Shown: piece by piece, positions 8,630 to 18,256 of the stretch | How positions within the stretch are numbered: position 1 is the first letter of the stretch | How the letters are laid out: each line of letters opens with the position of its first letter | Origin: Nonomuraea deserti | Lineage (GTDB): Bacteria > Actinomycetota > Actinomycetes > Streptosporangiales > Streptosporangiaceae | NCBI RefSeq assembly: GCF_004348685.1 | Contig: NZ_SMKO01000020.1 | Coordinates: 18,529-82,528, forward strand | DNA: 64,000 nucleotides | Direction of reading: 5' to 3' | The notes under the pieces: model-generated | Database searches by the model: none | The model's input: only the letters and a program-made list of their open reading frames with translations | What the model was told of the DNA's origin: nothing | Position numbers and translations under genes: made by a program

Positions 8630-9477
8630 GGCGCCTCGATGAAGGCGCGCAGGAGCGCGAAGAACCGTTCGCCCTCCGTGTCGGCGATGAAGTGGCCCGA
8701 CTCCTCGAAGATCTCCAGCCGTGCCCCTGCGGGCAGGGCGGTCATGATCTCCCGCGCCGAGGCGAGCGGTGTGATCGGGTCATGCGCGCCGGCCGCCACC
8801 AGCGCCGGGCAGCGGACGTCGCGGAGCTCGCCCCGCAGGTCGAACCGCTCCCGCGACATGAACCTCATCGTCAGCTCCGGGTTGGGGATCATCCGCATCA
8901 TCGCCTGGATGTCCTCGGGGGAGGGGAAGGCCGGATCCGGGCTGTAGGAGGGCGCGCACAACCGCCCGAACCCCGCGAACGTCTCAGGCGTGCCTTCCGT
9001 GAGGAACGCCTTGGCCGCCAGCGCCGCCGCCTCGCCCGCCTCCGCGCGGAACCCCTCGACGACCTGGTCGACGTCCATGCGGGCCATCGTGCTCTGCAGG
9101 ATCAGCTTCGCGGGGTGATCGGGGTGCCTGGCGGCGTAGTGCATGGCGACGATGCCGCCGAACGACCAGCCGAGCACGATCGGCTTGGTGATGCCGAGAG
9201 CGTCGCACAGGGCGGGGATGTCGTCGGCCCACTGGTCGAGGTGCCAGGTGGAAGGGTCGGAGTCCTGGCTGCGGCCGTTGCCGCGCTGGTCGACGTAGAC
9301 GATCTGGACGAGGTCGGCCAGCCGCGCGTACGCCGGTTTGAAGATCGAGTGGTCGTGGCCCGGGCCGCCGTGCAGCAGGAGGAGCGTGGGCTTGTCTCGC
9401 ATCGTGTCACCGTCGGGCACGAGGGCGGGGCCCTCGACGTCCACGAACAACGACGTGCCGTTCACCGTGACGCGCAT
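8626..9477 (-). CDS. Alpha/beta hydrolase, prolyl iminopeptidase-like
   Basis: The 283-residue protein shows the S33-type HGGPGHDHS oxyanion loop near residue 36, YVDQRGNGRS near 60, the nucleophile elbow GWSFGG (Ser near 106), an Asp in AGAHDPIT and a His in EESGHFIADTEGE. HGGPG plus DQRG is typical of proline iminopeptidases and related amide/ester hydrolases. No signal peptide is present, so it is cytoplasmic. The ATG has a good ribosome site (GAGAGGAAG). The stop is the first ATGA of the relay to tetR. Its physiological substrate is unknown; regulation by a ligand-sensing TetR suggests an inducible catabolic or detoxifying role. Confidence 0.88.
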   Translation of the reverse strand: MRVTVNGTSLFVDVEGPALVPDGDTMRDKPTLLLLHGGPGHDHSIFKPAYARLADLVQIVYVDQRGNGRSQDSDPSTWHLDQWADDIPALCDALGITKPIVLGWSFGGIVAMHYAARHPDHPAKLILQSTMARMDVDQVVEGFRAEAGEAAALAAKAFLTEGTPETFAGFGRLCAPSYSPDPAFPSPEDIQAMMRMIPNPELTMRFMSRERFDLRGELRDVRCPALVAAGAHDPITPLASAREIMTALPAGARLEIFEESGHFIADTEGERFFALLRAFIEAP

Positions 9478-9500
9478 GCAGGCTTCCTCTCCGTAAATGC

Positions 9501-9527
9501 TGGTCGCATGACCAAGTCATGTGACCA
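9501..9527. promoter_or_regulatory. 27-bp palindrome, probable TetR operator
   Basis: Arms TGGTCGCATGAC and GTCATGTGACCA flank a 3-bp centre; 11 of 12 arm positions are complementary. It lies 24 bp upstream of the hydrolase start and 30 bp upstream of the divergent kinase gene, where a repressor would block both promoters. The linked TetR (7871-8491) is the natural candidate to bind it. Confidence 0.65.
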
Positions 9528-9557
9528 ACATAGCCGGTTCGGGTTGGATATGTGGTC

Positions 9558-10418
9558 ATGGACCTTCTTCTCGACCGGCTGCGTACGGCCGGATTCGACG
9601 CGGTGGCGGCGGAGGCCGCTCAGGGCGGGGTGGTGGCGCTGGCCGGGCTGGCGACCCTGCGCGACGGTTCCCGCGTGTTCGCCAAGACGCTGCGCGCCGA
9701 CGTCCCCGACCTGTTCGAGGTCGAGGCGGAGGGGCTGCGCGTGCTGCGTGCCATGGGCGGCGTCACCACGCCCGAGGTGCTGGCGGTCACGCCCCGCCTG
9801 CTCGTGCTGGAGCCGTTACCGCCGCGCCGCGACGACGACGGACGCTTCTGGGAAGAGCTGGCCCGTGCCGTCGCCCACCTGCACACCACCACGCAGAGCG
9901 ACCGGTTCGGCTGGCACCGGGACGGCTGGCTCGGGCGCCTGCGGCAGGACAACACCTGGGACACCGACGGGCACGCCTTCCTCGCGCGGCGCCGGATCCT
10001 GCGCTGGCTCCCGGAACCACGCGTGGAAGCGGCTTTCGACGCCGCAGAACGGCGCGCGCTCGAACGCCTCTGCGCCGCCCTGCCCGACTTGCTGCCGCCA
10101 CGGCCGCCGGTGCTGACGCACGGCGACCTGTGGCGCGAGAACATCCTCTCCGGCCGGACCGGCGGCCCGGCGCTGATCGACCCGGCCGTCTCCTACAGCT
10201 GGGCGGAGGCCGACCTCAGCATGTTGTGGTGCTCGCCGCGCCCGCCCGCCTCCGACCGTTTCTTCGAGGTGTACGCGGACGCGGCGGGTCTCGACGGCGG
10301 CTGGCGGGACCGCCTGCCCCTGTTCCACCTGCGGGAGCTGCTGAGCAGCATCGCGCACGACGACCACGCCGCCGAGTGCGCCGAGGCCGTGCGCGAGATC
10401 GTCGCGCCGTTCGCCTAG
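9558..10418 (+). CDS. Fructosamine-kinase-family phosphotransferase
   Basis: I chose ATG 9558 (286 aa); an in-frame GTG lies two codons earlier. The kinase-like fold shows KTLRADVPDLFEVEAEGLRVL as the lysine/helix-C region, the hinge LLVLEPLPP, the catalytic loop LTHGDLWRENIL and the metal-binding ALIDPAVSYSWAEADLSML. HGDLWxxN followed by DPA and a Tyr is the signature of fructosamine-3-kinase-like proteins of about 290 aa. These phosphorylate ketosamines to release sugars from glycated amines; bacterial members may act on small glycated amines. It is divergent from the hydrolase gene and shares its palindromic control region. Confidence 0.83.
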   Translation: MDLLLDRLRTAGFDAVAAEAAQGGVVALAGLATLRDGSRVFAKTLRADVPDLFEVEAEGLRVLRAMGGVTTPEVLAVTPRLLVLEPLPPRRDDDGRFWEELARAVAHLHTTTQSDRFGWHRDGWLGRLRQDNTWDTDGHAFLARRRILRWLPEPRVEAAFDAAERRALERLCAALPDLLPPRPPVLTHGDLWRENILSGRTGGPALIDPAVSYSWAEADLSMLWCSPRPPASDRFFEVYADAAGLDGGWRDRLPLFHLRELLSSIAHDDHAAECAEAVREIVAPFA

Positions 10419-10425
10419 CGGCGGC

Positions 10426-10917
10426 TCATCGCGCCGGCCGCTGGACCGTCGAGACCAGCAAGAGCAGCAGCGCGCTCTGCGCGAGCATGCCGGGCGCGAG
10501 CGGGGGCGCGTTGCCGACCGACTTGGTCAGCGCCGACCACCACTGGGCGAGCGGCGACAACGAGTCCCACGCGGGGTCCATCGCGCCCATGCCGTGGTTG
10601 ACGGACACGTGGGTGAACACGCCGTACGCCGCCGCGAGCAGCACGATCAGGGCGAGCGCCCGGACCACGGTGAGCGTGCCGGGGGAGTCGCGGAGGGCGA
10701 CCAGCACCAGCGCGACCGTCAGCAGCGCCAGCGTCGCCCACGGGATCAGCTGCGTCGGGCTGCCCCAGTGGCGTTCGAAGGCGAGCTCGGCCGCAGCGCC
10801 CGCGATGCCGATCGCGACCAGGGCCAGCAGGCCGAGCCTGAGCATCGAAGGGCCGGCGGGGGCACGCCGGCGGCGGGCCGACTGCACAGTGGTGTCTTCG
10901 GCGGGGGTGGAGGTCAT
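10426..10917 (-). CDS. Four-helix integral membrane protein of unknown function
   Basis: The 163-residue protein begins with a short basic cytoplasmic tail (SARRRRAP) and has hydrophobic segments near residues 28-45, 62-78, 87-105 and 142-157. A loop with VNHGMGAMDPAWDSLSPLAQWW lies before the last helix. I recognise no named domain. It is convergent with the kinase gene (7-bp gap). Codon use fits its neighbours, so I regard it as a real gene, but its role is open. Confidence 0.7.
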   Translation of the reverse strand: MTSTPAEDTTVQSARRRRAPAGPSMLRLGLLALVAIGIAGAAAELAFERHWGSPTQLIPWATLALLTVALVLVALRDSPGTLTVVRALALIVLLAAAYGVFTHVSVNHGMGAMDPAWDSLSPLAQWWSALTKSVGNAPPLAPGMLAQSALLLLLVSTVQRPAR

Positions 10918-11032
10918 GCGGGACACCGTCCGATGCGAAGGGTTCTTCGGTCGACTCCAAACTCTCCAGGCATCCTGGGAGAAAAATGGACGGTTTCTGA
11001 AGATCTGGTGAGAAAACGCCGCTGCACCAGCT

Positions 11033-11061
11033 GATCGGTACGGCGGCCCGCCGTACCGATC
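11033..11061 (-). terminator. Perfect 29-bp palindrome, terminator of lpdA
   Basis: Arms of 14 bp (GATCGGTACGGCGG and its exact complement) surround one base, ten bases beyond the lpdA stop. There is no U-run, as is common for actinobacterial terminators. It is the most stable hairpin I found in the window. Confidence 0.75.
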
Positions 11062-11071
11062 GCCGGCGGTC

Positions 11072-12451
11072 CTACATGTTGATCATGTGTCCGGCGAGGC
11101 CGTGCACGGCCTCCTTGACCGCCTCGCCGAGCGTCGGGTGCGCGTGCACGTTGCGCGCGACCTCGTGCACCGTCAGGTCCCACTGCTGGGCCAGGGTCAG
11201 CTCGGGCAGCAGCTCGGTGACGTCCGGCCCGATCAGGTGGGCGCCGACCAGCTCGCCGTGCGTGTTGTCACTGATGATCTTGACGAAGCCGGCGCTGTCG
11301 CCCAGCCCGTGCGCCTTGCCGTTGGCCGTGAACGGGAACTTCGCCACCTTCACGTCGTAGCCCAGGTCGCGCGCCTGCGCCTCGGTGTAGCCGAAGCTCG
11401 CGACCTGCGGCTGGCAGTAGGTCGCCCGCGGGATCATCACGTAGTCGAGCTCCATGGTCTCCGCGTCGCCGATCGTCTCGGCCGCGATGATGCCCATGGC
11501 CTCCGCGGCGTGCGCCAGCATGAGCTTGGCGGTGACGTCGCCGATGGCGAAGATGTGCGGCACGTTCGTCCGGCAGCGCCCGTCGACGGCGATCGCCCCC
11601 CGGTCGGTCAGCGCCACGCCCGTCTTCTCCAACCCGTAGCCGTCGACGCGCGGCTGGAAACCGATGGCCTGCAGGACCTTGTCGGCCTCCAGCACCTGCG
11701 TCTGGCCGCCCTTGGTGACGGTGACCTTGACGGAGGAGCCGGTGTCCTCGATGCCGTCGACGCGGGTGGAGGTCATCACCTCGATGCCGAGCCGCTTGTA
11801 CCGCTTGGCCAGCTCGGCCGACACCTCCTCGTCCTCCAGCGGCACGACCCGGTCGAGGAACTCCACGATCGTCACCTTGACGCCGTAGTTGTGCAGCACG
11901 TACGCGAACTCCACCCCGATCGCGCCGGCGCCCGCGATGATGATGCTGCCCGGCAGGTCCTCGGTGAGGATCTGCTCTTCGTACGTCACCACGCGCTCCG
12001 ACAGCTGCGTGCCCGGGATGAGCCTGGTGGTGGCCCCGGCCGCGATGATGCAGTGGGAGAACGTGATCGTCTCGCCGTTCACCTGGAGGGTGTTGGCGTC
12101 CAGGAACGTGCCCCGGCCGTCGTACTCCGTGATGCCGTTCTTCTTCATCAGGTAGTGGACGCCCTTGACCCGCCCGTCCGCCACCTTGCGGCTGCGCTGG
12201 AAGGCCGCGCCGAAGTCGAAGCTGACCTCGCCGCTGATGCCGAAGGTCTTGGCCTCGTGGTTGAAGATGTGGGCCAGCTCCGCGTTGCGCAGCAGCGCCT
12301 TGGAGGGGATGCAGCCCACGTTCAGGCAGACGCCACCCCAGTATTTCTCCTCGACGACCGCGGTCCGCAGTCCGAGCTGGGCGGCGCGGACGGCGGCCGT
12401 ATATCCTCCTGGACCCGCGCCGAGAACGACGACGTCATAGTGAGTGCTCAT
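11072..12451 (-). CDS. lpdA: Dihydrolipoyl dehydrogenase (E3)
   Basis: The 459-residue flavoprotein re-oxidises dihydrolipoamide on 2-oxoacid dehydrogenase complexes, passing electrons through FAD to NAD+. Visible features are the FAD-binding [10 protein letters not shown] (residues 11-20), the redox pair C42 and C47 in [13 protein letters not shown], the NAD-binding [10 protein letters not shown], the second FAD motif FAIGDVT and the catalytic His-Glu in [14 protein letters not shown] prefer the start [11 protein letters not shown] over an in-frame ATG four codons upstream. It is monocistronic, with a strong hairpin downstream. The window also encodes E1 and E2 subunits at 45556-49039 but no other E3, so LpdA probably serves that complex and others. 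Confidence 0.97.
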   Translation of the reverse strand: MSTHYDVVVLGAGPGGYTAAVRAAQLGLRTAVVEEKYWGGVCLNVGCIPSKALLRNAELAHIFNHEAKTFGISGEVSFDFGAAFQRSRKVADGRVKGVHYLMKKNGITEYDGRGTFLDANTLQVNGETITFSHCIIAAGATTRLIPGTQLSERVVTYEEQILTEDLPGSIIIAGAGAIGVEFAYVLHNYGVKVTIVEFLDRVVPLEDEEVSAELAKRYKRLGIEVMTSTRVDGIEDTGSSVKVTVTKGGQTQVLEADKVLQAIGFQPRVDGYGLEKTGVALTDRGAIAVDGRCRTNVPHIFAIGDVTAKLMLAHAAEAMGIIAAETIGDAETMELDYVMIPRATYCQPQVASFGYTEAQARDLGYDVKVAKFPFTANGKAHGLGDSAGFVKIISDNTHGELVGAHLIGPDVTELLPELTLAQQWDLTVHEVARNVHAHPTLGEAVKEAVHGLAGHMINM

Positions 12452-12490
12452 GAGTCGGACCATACCGTCCGGCCGCCGTCACCCCACACG

Positions 12491-12865
12491 TCAGACCTCC
12501 ACGTTGTACGGCAGGGCGAGCTCGTCAGCGGGAACCCCGCGGATGCCCCAGTTGACCTTGGGCATCTCGATGATGGTGATCTCAACGTCTTCGGGATCAT
12601 AGCCGGATCTGGCGTAGATCTCCCGGATCAGCGCCCGCTTGGCATCGTCGCTGCGGCCGGTGAAGCAGACCACCTCGATGACGAGATAACGCTCCCCCCG
12701 CTGCGGGCAGACGAAGTCGTCGGCGTCCAGCAGCAGGAACCGGTGGAACCTCTTCTCCTCGGGCAGCCCCCAGGCGCTCACCAGACACGACTGGATGAGG
12801 TCCGACACCTCACGCTGCCGGCCCGCCCACACGTCCCTGCGCCCGTACACCTTCACCTGTGCCAT
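12491..12865 (-). CDS. Tautomerase_2-family protein (MSAD-like)
   Basis: The 124-residue protein (MAQVKVYGRR) has the layout of the Tautomerase_2 group: LPEEKRFHRFLLLDADDFV in the first half, then ERYLVIEVVCFTGRSDDAKRALI and VNWGIRGVPADE near the end. Classical tautomerases use Pro1 as catalytic base. Here residue 2 is Ala, as in several family members, so catalysis by that mechanism is doubtful. Start ATG 12865 lies 19 bp from the divergent response-regulator start, so the two genes share one control region. The substrate is unknown. Confidence 0.85.
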   Translation of the reverse strand: MAQVKVYGRRDVWAGRQREVSDLIQSCLVSAWGLPEEKRFHRFLLLDADDFVCPQRGERYLVIEVVCFTGRSDDAKRALIREIYARSGYDPEDVEITIIEMPKVNWGIRGVPADELALPYNVEV

Positions 12866-12884
12866 GGGGGCCAATATAGAAGGT

Positions 12885-13535
12885 GTGATCCGCATACTCC
12901 TCGCCGACGACGAGGCCATGATCAGAGCGGGTGTCCGGGCGATCCTCGCGTCCGACCCGTCGCTCGAGGTGGTGGCCGAGGCCGCCGACGGCAGGCAGGC
13001 CGTCGACCTGGCCATCAGCCACCGGCCCGACGTGGCGCTGCTCGACATCCGCATGCCCAGGCTCGACGGGCTGGCGGCCGCGGCCGAGCTGCGCAGGGCC
13101 GCGCCGGGCGTGGCCGTGGTGATGCTCACCACGTTCGGGGAGGACGACTACATCGCCAAGGCGCTCGACGTGGGAGCAGGCGGGTTCCTGCTCAAGTCGG
13201 GAGACCCGCGGGAGCTGATCGCCGGGATCCACGCGGTCGCCGAGGGGGCGGCGTACCTGTCGCCCAAGGTCGCCCATCGGGTGATCACCCAGCTGTCGGG
13301 CGGCCGGATGGCCAGAGGCGCCGAGGCGCGTGACCGCGTCGAGAGCCTCACCGACCGCGAGCGGGAGGTGCTCGCCCTGCTCGGCGCCGGCCTGTCCAAC
13401 GCCGAGATCGCCCGCAGGCTGCACATCGTGGAGGGCACGGTGAAGGCGTACGTCAGCGCCATCCTCACCCGGCTCGACGTGCGCAACCGGGTGCAGGCCG
13501 CGATCATCGCCTACGAGGCCGGGTTGGTAGCCTGA
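12885..13535 (+). CDS. NarL/LuxR-family response regulator without a linked kinase
   Basis: The 216-residue protein starts at GTG 12885 with a receiver domain: D8/D9, phospho-acceptor D54 in ALLDIRMP, a Thr in MLTTFGEDD and a Lys in GFLLKSGDP. A GerE HTH follows (LTDREREVLALLGAGLSNAEIARRL, then VEGTVKAYVSAIL). No histidine kinase is adjacent. It is a close paralogue of the regulator at 6508, so that kinase could phosphorylate both. It may control the divergent tautomerase or the downstream pyrD, which begins only 6 bp after its stop; co-transcription with pyrD is likely. Confidence 0.92.
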   Translation: MIRILLADDEAMIRAGVRAILASDPSLEVVAEAADGRQAVDLAISHRPDVALLDIRMPRLDGLAAAAELRRAAPGVAVVMLTTFGEDDYIAKALDVGAGGFLLKSGDPRELIAGIHAVAEGAAYLSPKVAHRVITQLSGGRMARGAEARDRVESLTDREREVLALLGAGLSNAEIARRLHIVEGTVKAYVSAILTRLDVRNRVQAAIIAYEAGLVA

Positions 13536-13541
13536 CCCGTG

Positions 13542-14594
<1,053 letters not shown>

Positions 14595-14603
14595 CACTAG
14601 GCT

Positions 14604-15164
14604 GTGACGGTGATTCCCGAGGTGCCCCTCCCAGACGGCGTCGTCCTGCGCCTGGCCGCCGAGCGCGACGCCGAGGCCCTGCTTCACGCCTACGTCCGCA
14701 ACAGCGAGCATCTGCGCCGGTGGGAGCCCCGGCGGCCAGCCGACTTCTTCACCCTGCCCGGCCAGGCCCACCGGCTCAAAGACCTGCTCGCGCAGCAGCA
14801 GCAGGGCCGGGCGGTGCCGTGGCTGCTCCTCCACGGCGAGCGTGTCGTGGGCCGCATGACGCTCAGCAACATCGTCCGCGGCCCATGGCTCAGCGCCGAC
14901 CTCGGCTACTGGATCGACGCCGGCCATGCGGGGCGCGGCCTGGCCACCCGGGCGGTGCTGGAGGTGTGCCGGATGGCCGACCAGGACGTCGGCCTGCACC
15001 GGATCGCGGCGGGCACCCTGCTCGACAACGTGGCCTCGCAGAGCGTGCTCCGCAAGGCCGGTTTCGAGCTCTACGGCACCGCGCCGCGCTATCTGGAGAT
15101 CGACGGGCGCTGGCAGGACCACCGGCTCTTCCAGCGCATCCTCAACGACCGCCCGGCCCGCTGA
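14604..15164 (+). CDS. GNAT acetyltransferase, RimJ/RimL-like
   Basis: The 186-residue protein begins at GTG 14604, ten bases after pyrD. RimJ/RimL-type features are the LRLAAERDAEAL start, the VGRMTLSNIVRGPWLSADLGYWI beta strands, the acetyl-CoA loop GHAGRGLATRAV and the C-terminal NVASQSVLRKAGF with YLEIDGRWQDHRLF. Members acetylate N-termini of ribosomal proteins or small molecules. The target here is unknown. The 3' end takes part in an imperfect 48-bp-period duplication. Confidence 0.9.
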   Translation: MTVIPEVPLPDGVVLRLAAERDAEALLHAYVRNSEHLRRWEPRRPADFFTLPGQAHRLKDLLAQQQQGRAVPWLLLHGERVVGRMTLSNIVRGPWLSADLGYWIDAGHAGRGLATRAVLEVCRMADQDVGLHRIAAGTLLDNVASQSVLRKAGFELYGTAPRYLEIDGRWQDHRLFQRILNDRPAR

Positions 15165-15238
15165 CCGGCCGCGCGGCGAGCGCGTCCCCGACGTGCCCGC
15201 CCGGCCCTCTGACCGGTCGCGCGGCGAGCGCGTCCCCG
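15151..15238. repeat. Imperfect tandem duplication over the end of the GNAT gene
   Basis: Copies of 40 bp at 15151-15190 and 15199-15238 match at about 38 positions with a period of 48. Copy 1 contains the last codons and TGA stop of the acetyltransferase gene; copy 2 is non-coding but repeats the TGA. A partial third copy follows near 15242-15256. Confidence 0.8.
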
Positions 15239-15279
15239 CGAGGCCCTCTCACCGGCGGTCCCGGGAGCGCCCGGCCGGC

Positions 15280-16872
15280 TCACAGGCTGGGCCTGGTCGA
15301 CTCCGGGTCGTGCGTCATGGCCTCGATGCGGGCCATCCGCTCGGACATGGGAATCTCGCTCGGCCGGTGCGGGCGCCGCCGCTGCCACGGGTGCGGCCCC
15401 GCGAGCGGCCGGTATTCCACCCCGATGGCGTCGAGCCGGCCCAGGTGCCGCTCCAGGCGGTCCGCGAAGCCCCCGGCGGCCCCGCCCGACCAGGCCACTT
15501 CGGCGAGCGCGCAGGCCCGCGGCCACAGCTTGTAGTCGACCGTGCGGGCGTCGGGCACGCGCTCGCTCCAGAGCTGCGCCTGGGCGCCCACGACCCGGGC
15601 GCGCTCGTCGTCCGTCCAGTCCTCGGGCGCCGGGCGGAAGGCGGCGACATCCCCAAGGGTGATGGTGTCGCCGATGGCTCTCGGCTCGTCGGGGGAGCCG
15701 GACTCCGCGTAGTCGAAATACAGCGGGAACACCGGGGTCGCGACCACGTCGTGCCCCGCGGCGGCGGCACGGCGGCCCACGCCCATGCCGCGCCACGGCA
15801 TGACGATCGTGTCCTGACGCAGCCCGCCTCCGACGAACGCCTCGTCCCACACCACGGTCCGCGCCCCCCGCTCGGCCAGCACGTCGGCCAGCCGCCGCAG
15901 GAACCACGCCTGCAACTCGACGGACGTGGACAGGTCCAGGGAGTCGCGGTAGGCGGCGATCTCCGCCGAACCGGTCCAGTGGTCGAGCACCACCTCGTCG
16001 CCGCCGATGTGCACGTAGGGGGTCTCGCCCAGCGCCCCGATCAGCTCGTCGAAGATCGCGGTGAGGAACTCGACGGTCGGCGGCAGCGGCGACAGGATCG
16101 CGGGGGAGATGCCGCACCGGTCGAGCACGTCGTAGCGCTCGCCGGTGGCGCCCAGCGACGGGTAGGCGGCCAGGATCGCCGAGGCGTGCCCCGGCACGTC
16201 GATCTCGGGCACGATCGTGACGCACCTGGCGCGGGCGTAGGCGCCGATCTCCGCCAGGTCGTCGAGCGTGTAGTAGCCGCCGTGCGGGACGTCGTCGTAC
16301 GCGGACGGCTCGCCGTGGGCGTTGACCGCCGTGCGCGGCCGGTGCGAGGAGACCTCGTGCAGCAGCGGGTAGGCCCGGCTCTCCACCCGCCACCCCTGGT
16401 CGTCGACCAGGTGCAGGTGCAGCCGGTTGAGCTTGTGCACCGCCATCAGGTCGATCAGGCGGAGGAGCTCCCGCTTGGGGAAGAAGTGCCGGGCCACGTC
16501 GAGGTGCAGCCCGCGCCAGGCGAAGCGCGGCGCGTCCTCGATCCGCACCCCTGGGACGGGCCACGACGCCTGCTCGGAGAACCGGTAGGAGGCGTCGGGC
16601 AGCAACTGGTGCAGCGACTGGGCCGCGTAGAACGCGCCCGCCCGTCCGCCGGCCACGATCTCGACACCCCTGGACCCGGTGGTCAGCCGGTAGGCCTCCG
16701 CGCCGAGCGCGGCGTCCTGCCGGACGTCGATCTCACCCGAGTCGCCCGGCCGCAGGTCGAGCAGGGGAAGGGCGAGGCGGACGGCGTCGGCCAGATCGCC
16801 GGACACCGTGGCGCCTGCGGCCAGCTCGAAGGAAACGGACAGATCACTGTGCAGCGTAGGGTGAGGAATCAT
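15280..16872 (-). CDS. Beta-N-acetylhexosaminidase, glycoside hydrolase family 20
   Basis: The 530-residue enzyme has a GH20b-like N-terminal domain (residues 1-105) and a GH20 TIM barrel from about 115. The barrel shows RGLHLDVARHF, LNRLHLHLVDDQGWR, VPEIDVPGHA and the catalytic pair D292/E293 in HIGGDEV. It removes terminal N-acetylglucosamine or N-acetylgalactosamine by substrate-assisted catalysis. No signal peptide is visible, so a cytoplasmic role on imported sugars or muropeptide fragments is likely. The start ATG 16872 overlaps the stop of the amidase gene (ATGA), arguing for a joint role in cell-wall recycling. I chose this start because longer frames run into the amidase. Confidence 0.93.
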   Translation of the reverse strand: MIPHPTLHSDLSVSFELAAGATVSGDLADAVRLALPLLDLRPGDSGEIDVRQDAALGAEAYRLTTGSRGVEIVAGGRAGAFYAAQSLHQLLPDASYRFSEQASWPVPGVRIEDAPRFAWRGLHLDVARHFFPKRELLRLIDLMAVHKLNRLHLHLVDDQGWRVESRAYPLLHEVSSHRPRTAVNAHGEPSAYDDVPHGGYYTLDDLAEIGAYARARCVTIVPEIDVPGHASAILAAYPSLGATGERYDVLDRCGISPAILSPLPPTVEFLTAIFDELIGALGETPYVHIGGDEVVLDHWTGSAEIAAYRDSLDLSTSVELQAWFLRRLADVLAERGARTVVWDEAFVGGGLRQDTIVMPWRGMGVGRRAAAAGHDVVATPVFPLYFDYAESGSPDEPRAIGDTITLGDVAAFRPAPEDWTDDERARVVGAQAQLWSERVPDARTVDYKLWPRACALAEVAWSGGAAGGFADRLERHLGRLDAIGVEYRPLAGPHPWQRRRPHRPSEIPMSERMARIEAMTHDPESTRPSL

Positions 16873-17777
16873 GTTTTGAGATAGTGCTGCAATCCGTTGG
16901 CCAGCGCCACCGCGATCTTCTGCCGGAACTTCGGCCGCTGGAACTTGGCCGCCTCGGCGGCGTTGCGCATGTTGCCGCACTCGACGAAGATCTTCGGCAC
17001 CCTCGACAGGTTGAGCCCGCCGAGGTCGTTGCGGTAGTCGAGCGCCTTCCTGCCGATGTAGGTGGAGTAGGGCAGGCCGGTGCCTTCGGCGAAGGCGTTA
17101 CGCACCGCGATGCCGAGCCGGTTCGAATCGTCCACGACCTCGTCGACCGGACCGTTGATCTTCCTGGGCATGATGACGTGGAAGCCGTGGTTGGCCGGCC
17201 CCGCCCCGTCGGCGTGCACGGAGATCGCGGCGTCCGCTCCAGCCTTGTTGCCGATGGCGGCGCGCCGGGTGATGCAGGGGCCGACGCCGTCGTTGCTCGA
17301 CCTGGTCAGCTTGACCGTGGCGCCGCGCCTTTCGAGGATCTCGACCATCCGGGTGGACACGTCCCAGGTGAACGCGGCCTCGCTGTAGCCGTTGTTGGTG
17401 GCGGTGCCGGTGGTGTCGCAGGCCTTCTTCTTGGTCAGCACGTCGACCTGGCGGTTGATGGCCTTCGGAGCGCGGTAGTTGCCGCCGTTGTGGCCCGGGT
17501 CGATGACGATGACCATCCCGTCGAGCGGCCGCGCCTGCTGCGTCTCCTCAGGCTCGGCGGTTTCCGCGGGCTCCGCGGTCTTCACGGGATCGACGGGTTC
17601 GACGGGGTCGAGGGTTTCGCTGGGCTCGGCGGGCGCCGTGGACGGGGCCTGCTCCTCCGTGCTCGTGGTGGCGGCCTGACCTGCCGCGGCGTCACCGGAG
17701 CCGGTGGCGCCACACGCGGAGGCGATCAGGCCGCAGACGGCGAGGACCGTGACGGGAAGAGCACGCATGCCGTCCAA
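16869..17777 (-). CDS. N-acetylmuramoyl-L-alanine amidase (Amidase_3), probable lipoprotein
   Basis: The 302-residue protein starts with a signal ending in LIASAC (C22), a plausible lipobox, followed by a Pro/Glu/Thr-rich linker to about residue 90. The zinc amidase domain shows VIDPGHNGG, the zinc-binding Glu in GYSEAAF, the His in AISVHADGAG and the catalytic Glu in FVECGNMRN. It cleaves the bond between MurNAc and the stem peptide outside the membrane. It is the first gene of a two-gene unit with the GH20 hexosaminidase. An alternative start three codons in (MRALPV) would give a more typical signal peptide. Confidence 0.92.
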   Translation of the reverse strand: MDGMRALPVTVLAVCGLIASACGATGSGDAAAGQAATTSTEEQAPSTAPAEPSETLDPVEPVDPVKTAEPAETAEPEETQQARPLDGMVIVIDPGHNGGNYRAPKAINRQVDVLTKKKACDTTGTATNNGYSEAAFTWDVSTRMVEILERRGATVKLTRSSNDGVGPCITRRAAIGNKAGADAAISVHADGAGPANHGFHVIMPRKINGPVDEVVDDSNRLGIAVRNAFAEGTGLPYSTYIGRKALDYRNDLGGLNLSRVPKIFVECGNMRNAAEAAKFQRPKFRQKIAVALANGLQHYLKT

Positions 17778-17855
17778 CTTACGTGAACCCCGGAGACAGG
17801 GCGGCTCATATGCCGAGTGCGGTGCGAACGCGCCGCGTCCTCGCCGGATGTGCTC

Positions 17856-18104
17856 CTACCAGACGCGCTCGCCGACCTCCTGCCGTTCGAGCAGGGCGGC
17901 CAGCTCCCGCGCGTCCTCGGCGTCGAGGCCGAGGACGACGCGGGGACGGCCCCACGGATGGTCGAGAGAGTGGGCGACGTAGCTGGCGACCGACTCGGCG
18001 GTGGCGTCGGCGCCCCGCCCCCGGCCCGCTCGCCAGTGGCCCCAGGCGCGCTCTAGCTCCGCCGCGGCGCGCTGGGCGCAGGACACCAGTTCCGGATCAC
18101 GCAT
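17856..18104 (-). CDS. Small hypothetical protein (82 aa)
   Basis: It is a soluble, charged, largely helical protein: an N-terminal amphipathic helix (LVSCAQRAAAELERAWGHWRAG), ESVASYVAHSLDHPWGRPRVVLGLDAEDARELAALLERQEV at the end. I recognise no family. The codon pattern is good and the frame does not overlap another gene. It stands alone between the amidase and the lacI-type gene; its role is unknown. Confidence 0.6.
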   Translation of the reverse strand: MRDPELVSCAQRAAAELERAWGHWRAGRGRGADATAESVASYVAHSLDHPWGRPRVVLGLDAEDARELAALLERQEVGERVW

Positions 18105-18207
18105 GACTGTTCCCCCGGATCAGACCGTGACCGGACCGAGCCGGCCACTCTTAGCATGACCCTGACGAGTAAACCGGCGCGTCATCGCGCCGCCACGCGG
18201 CTTGACC

Positions 18208-18231
18208 CAGGTTTGGGCAACAGGAAACCTG
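18208..18231 (-). terminator. Inverted repeat downstream of the LacI-type gene
   Basis: Perfect 7-bp arms CAGGTTT and AAACCTG enclose 10 bases, 26 bp past the regulator stop. A terminator role is plausible, but there is no U-run. Confidence 0.4.
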
Positions 18232-18256
18232 CAGCGGCGCAGGCTTCCCGTTCGCC

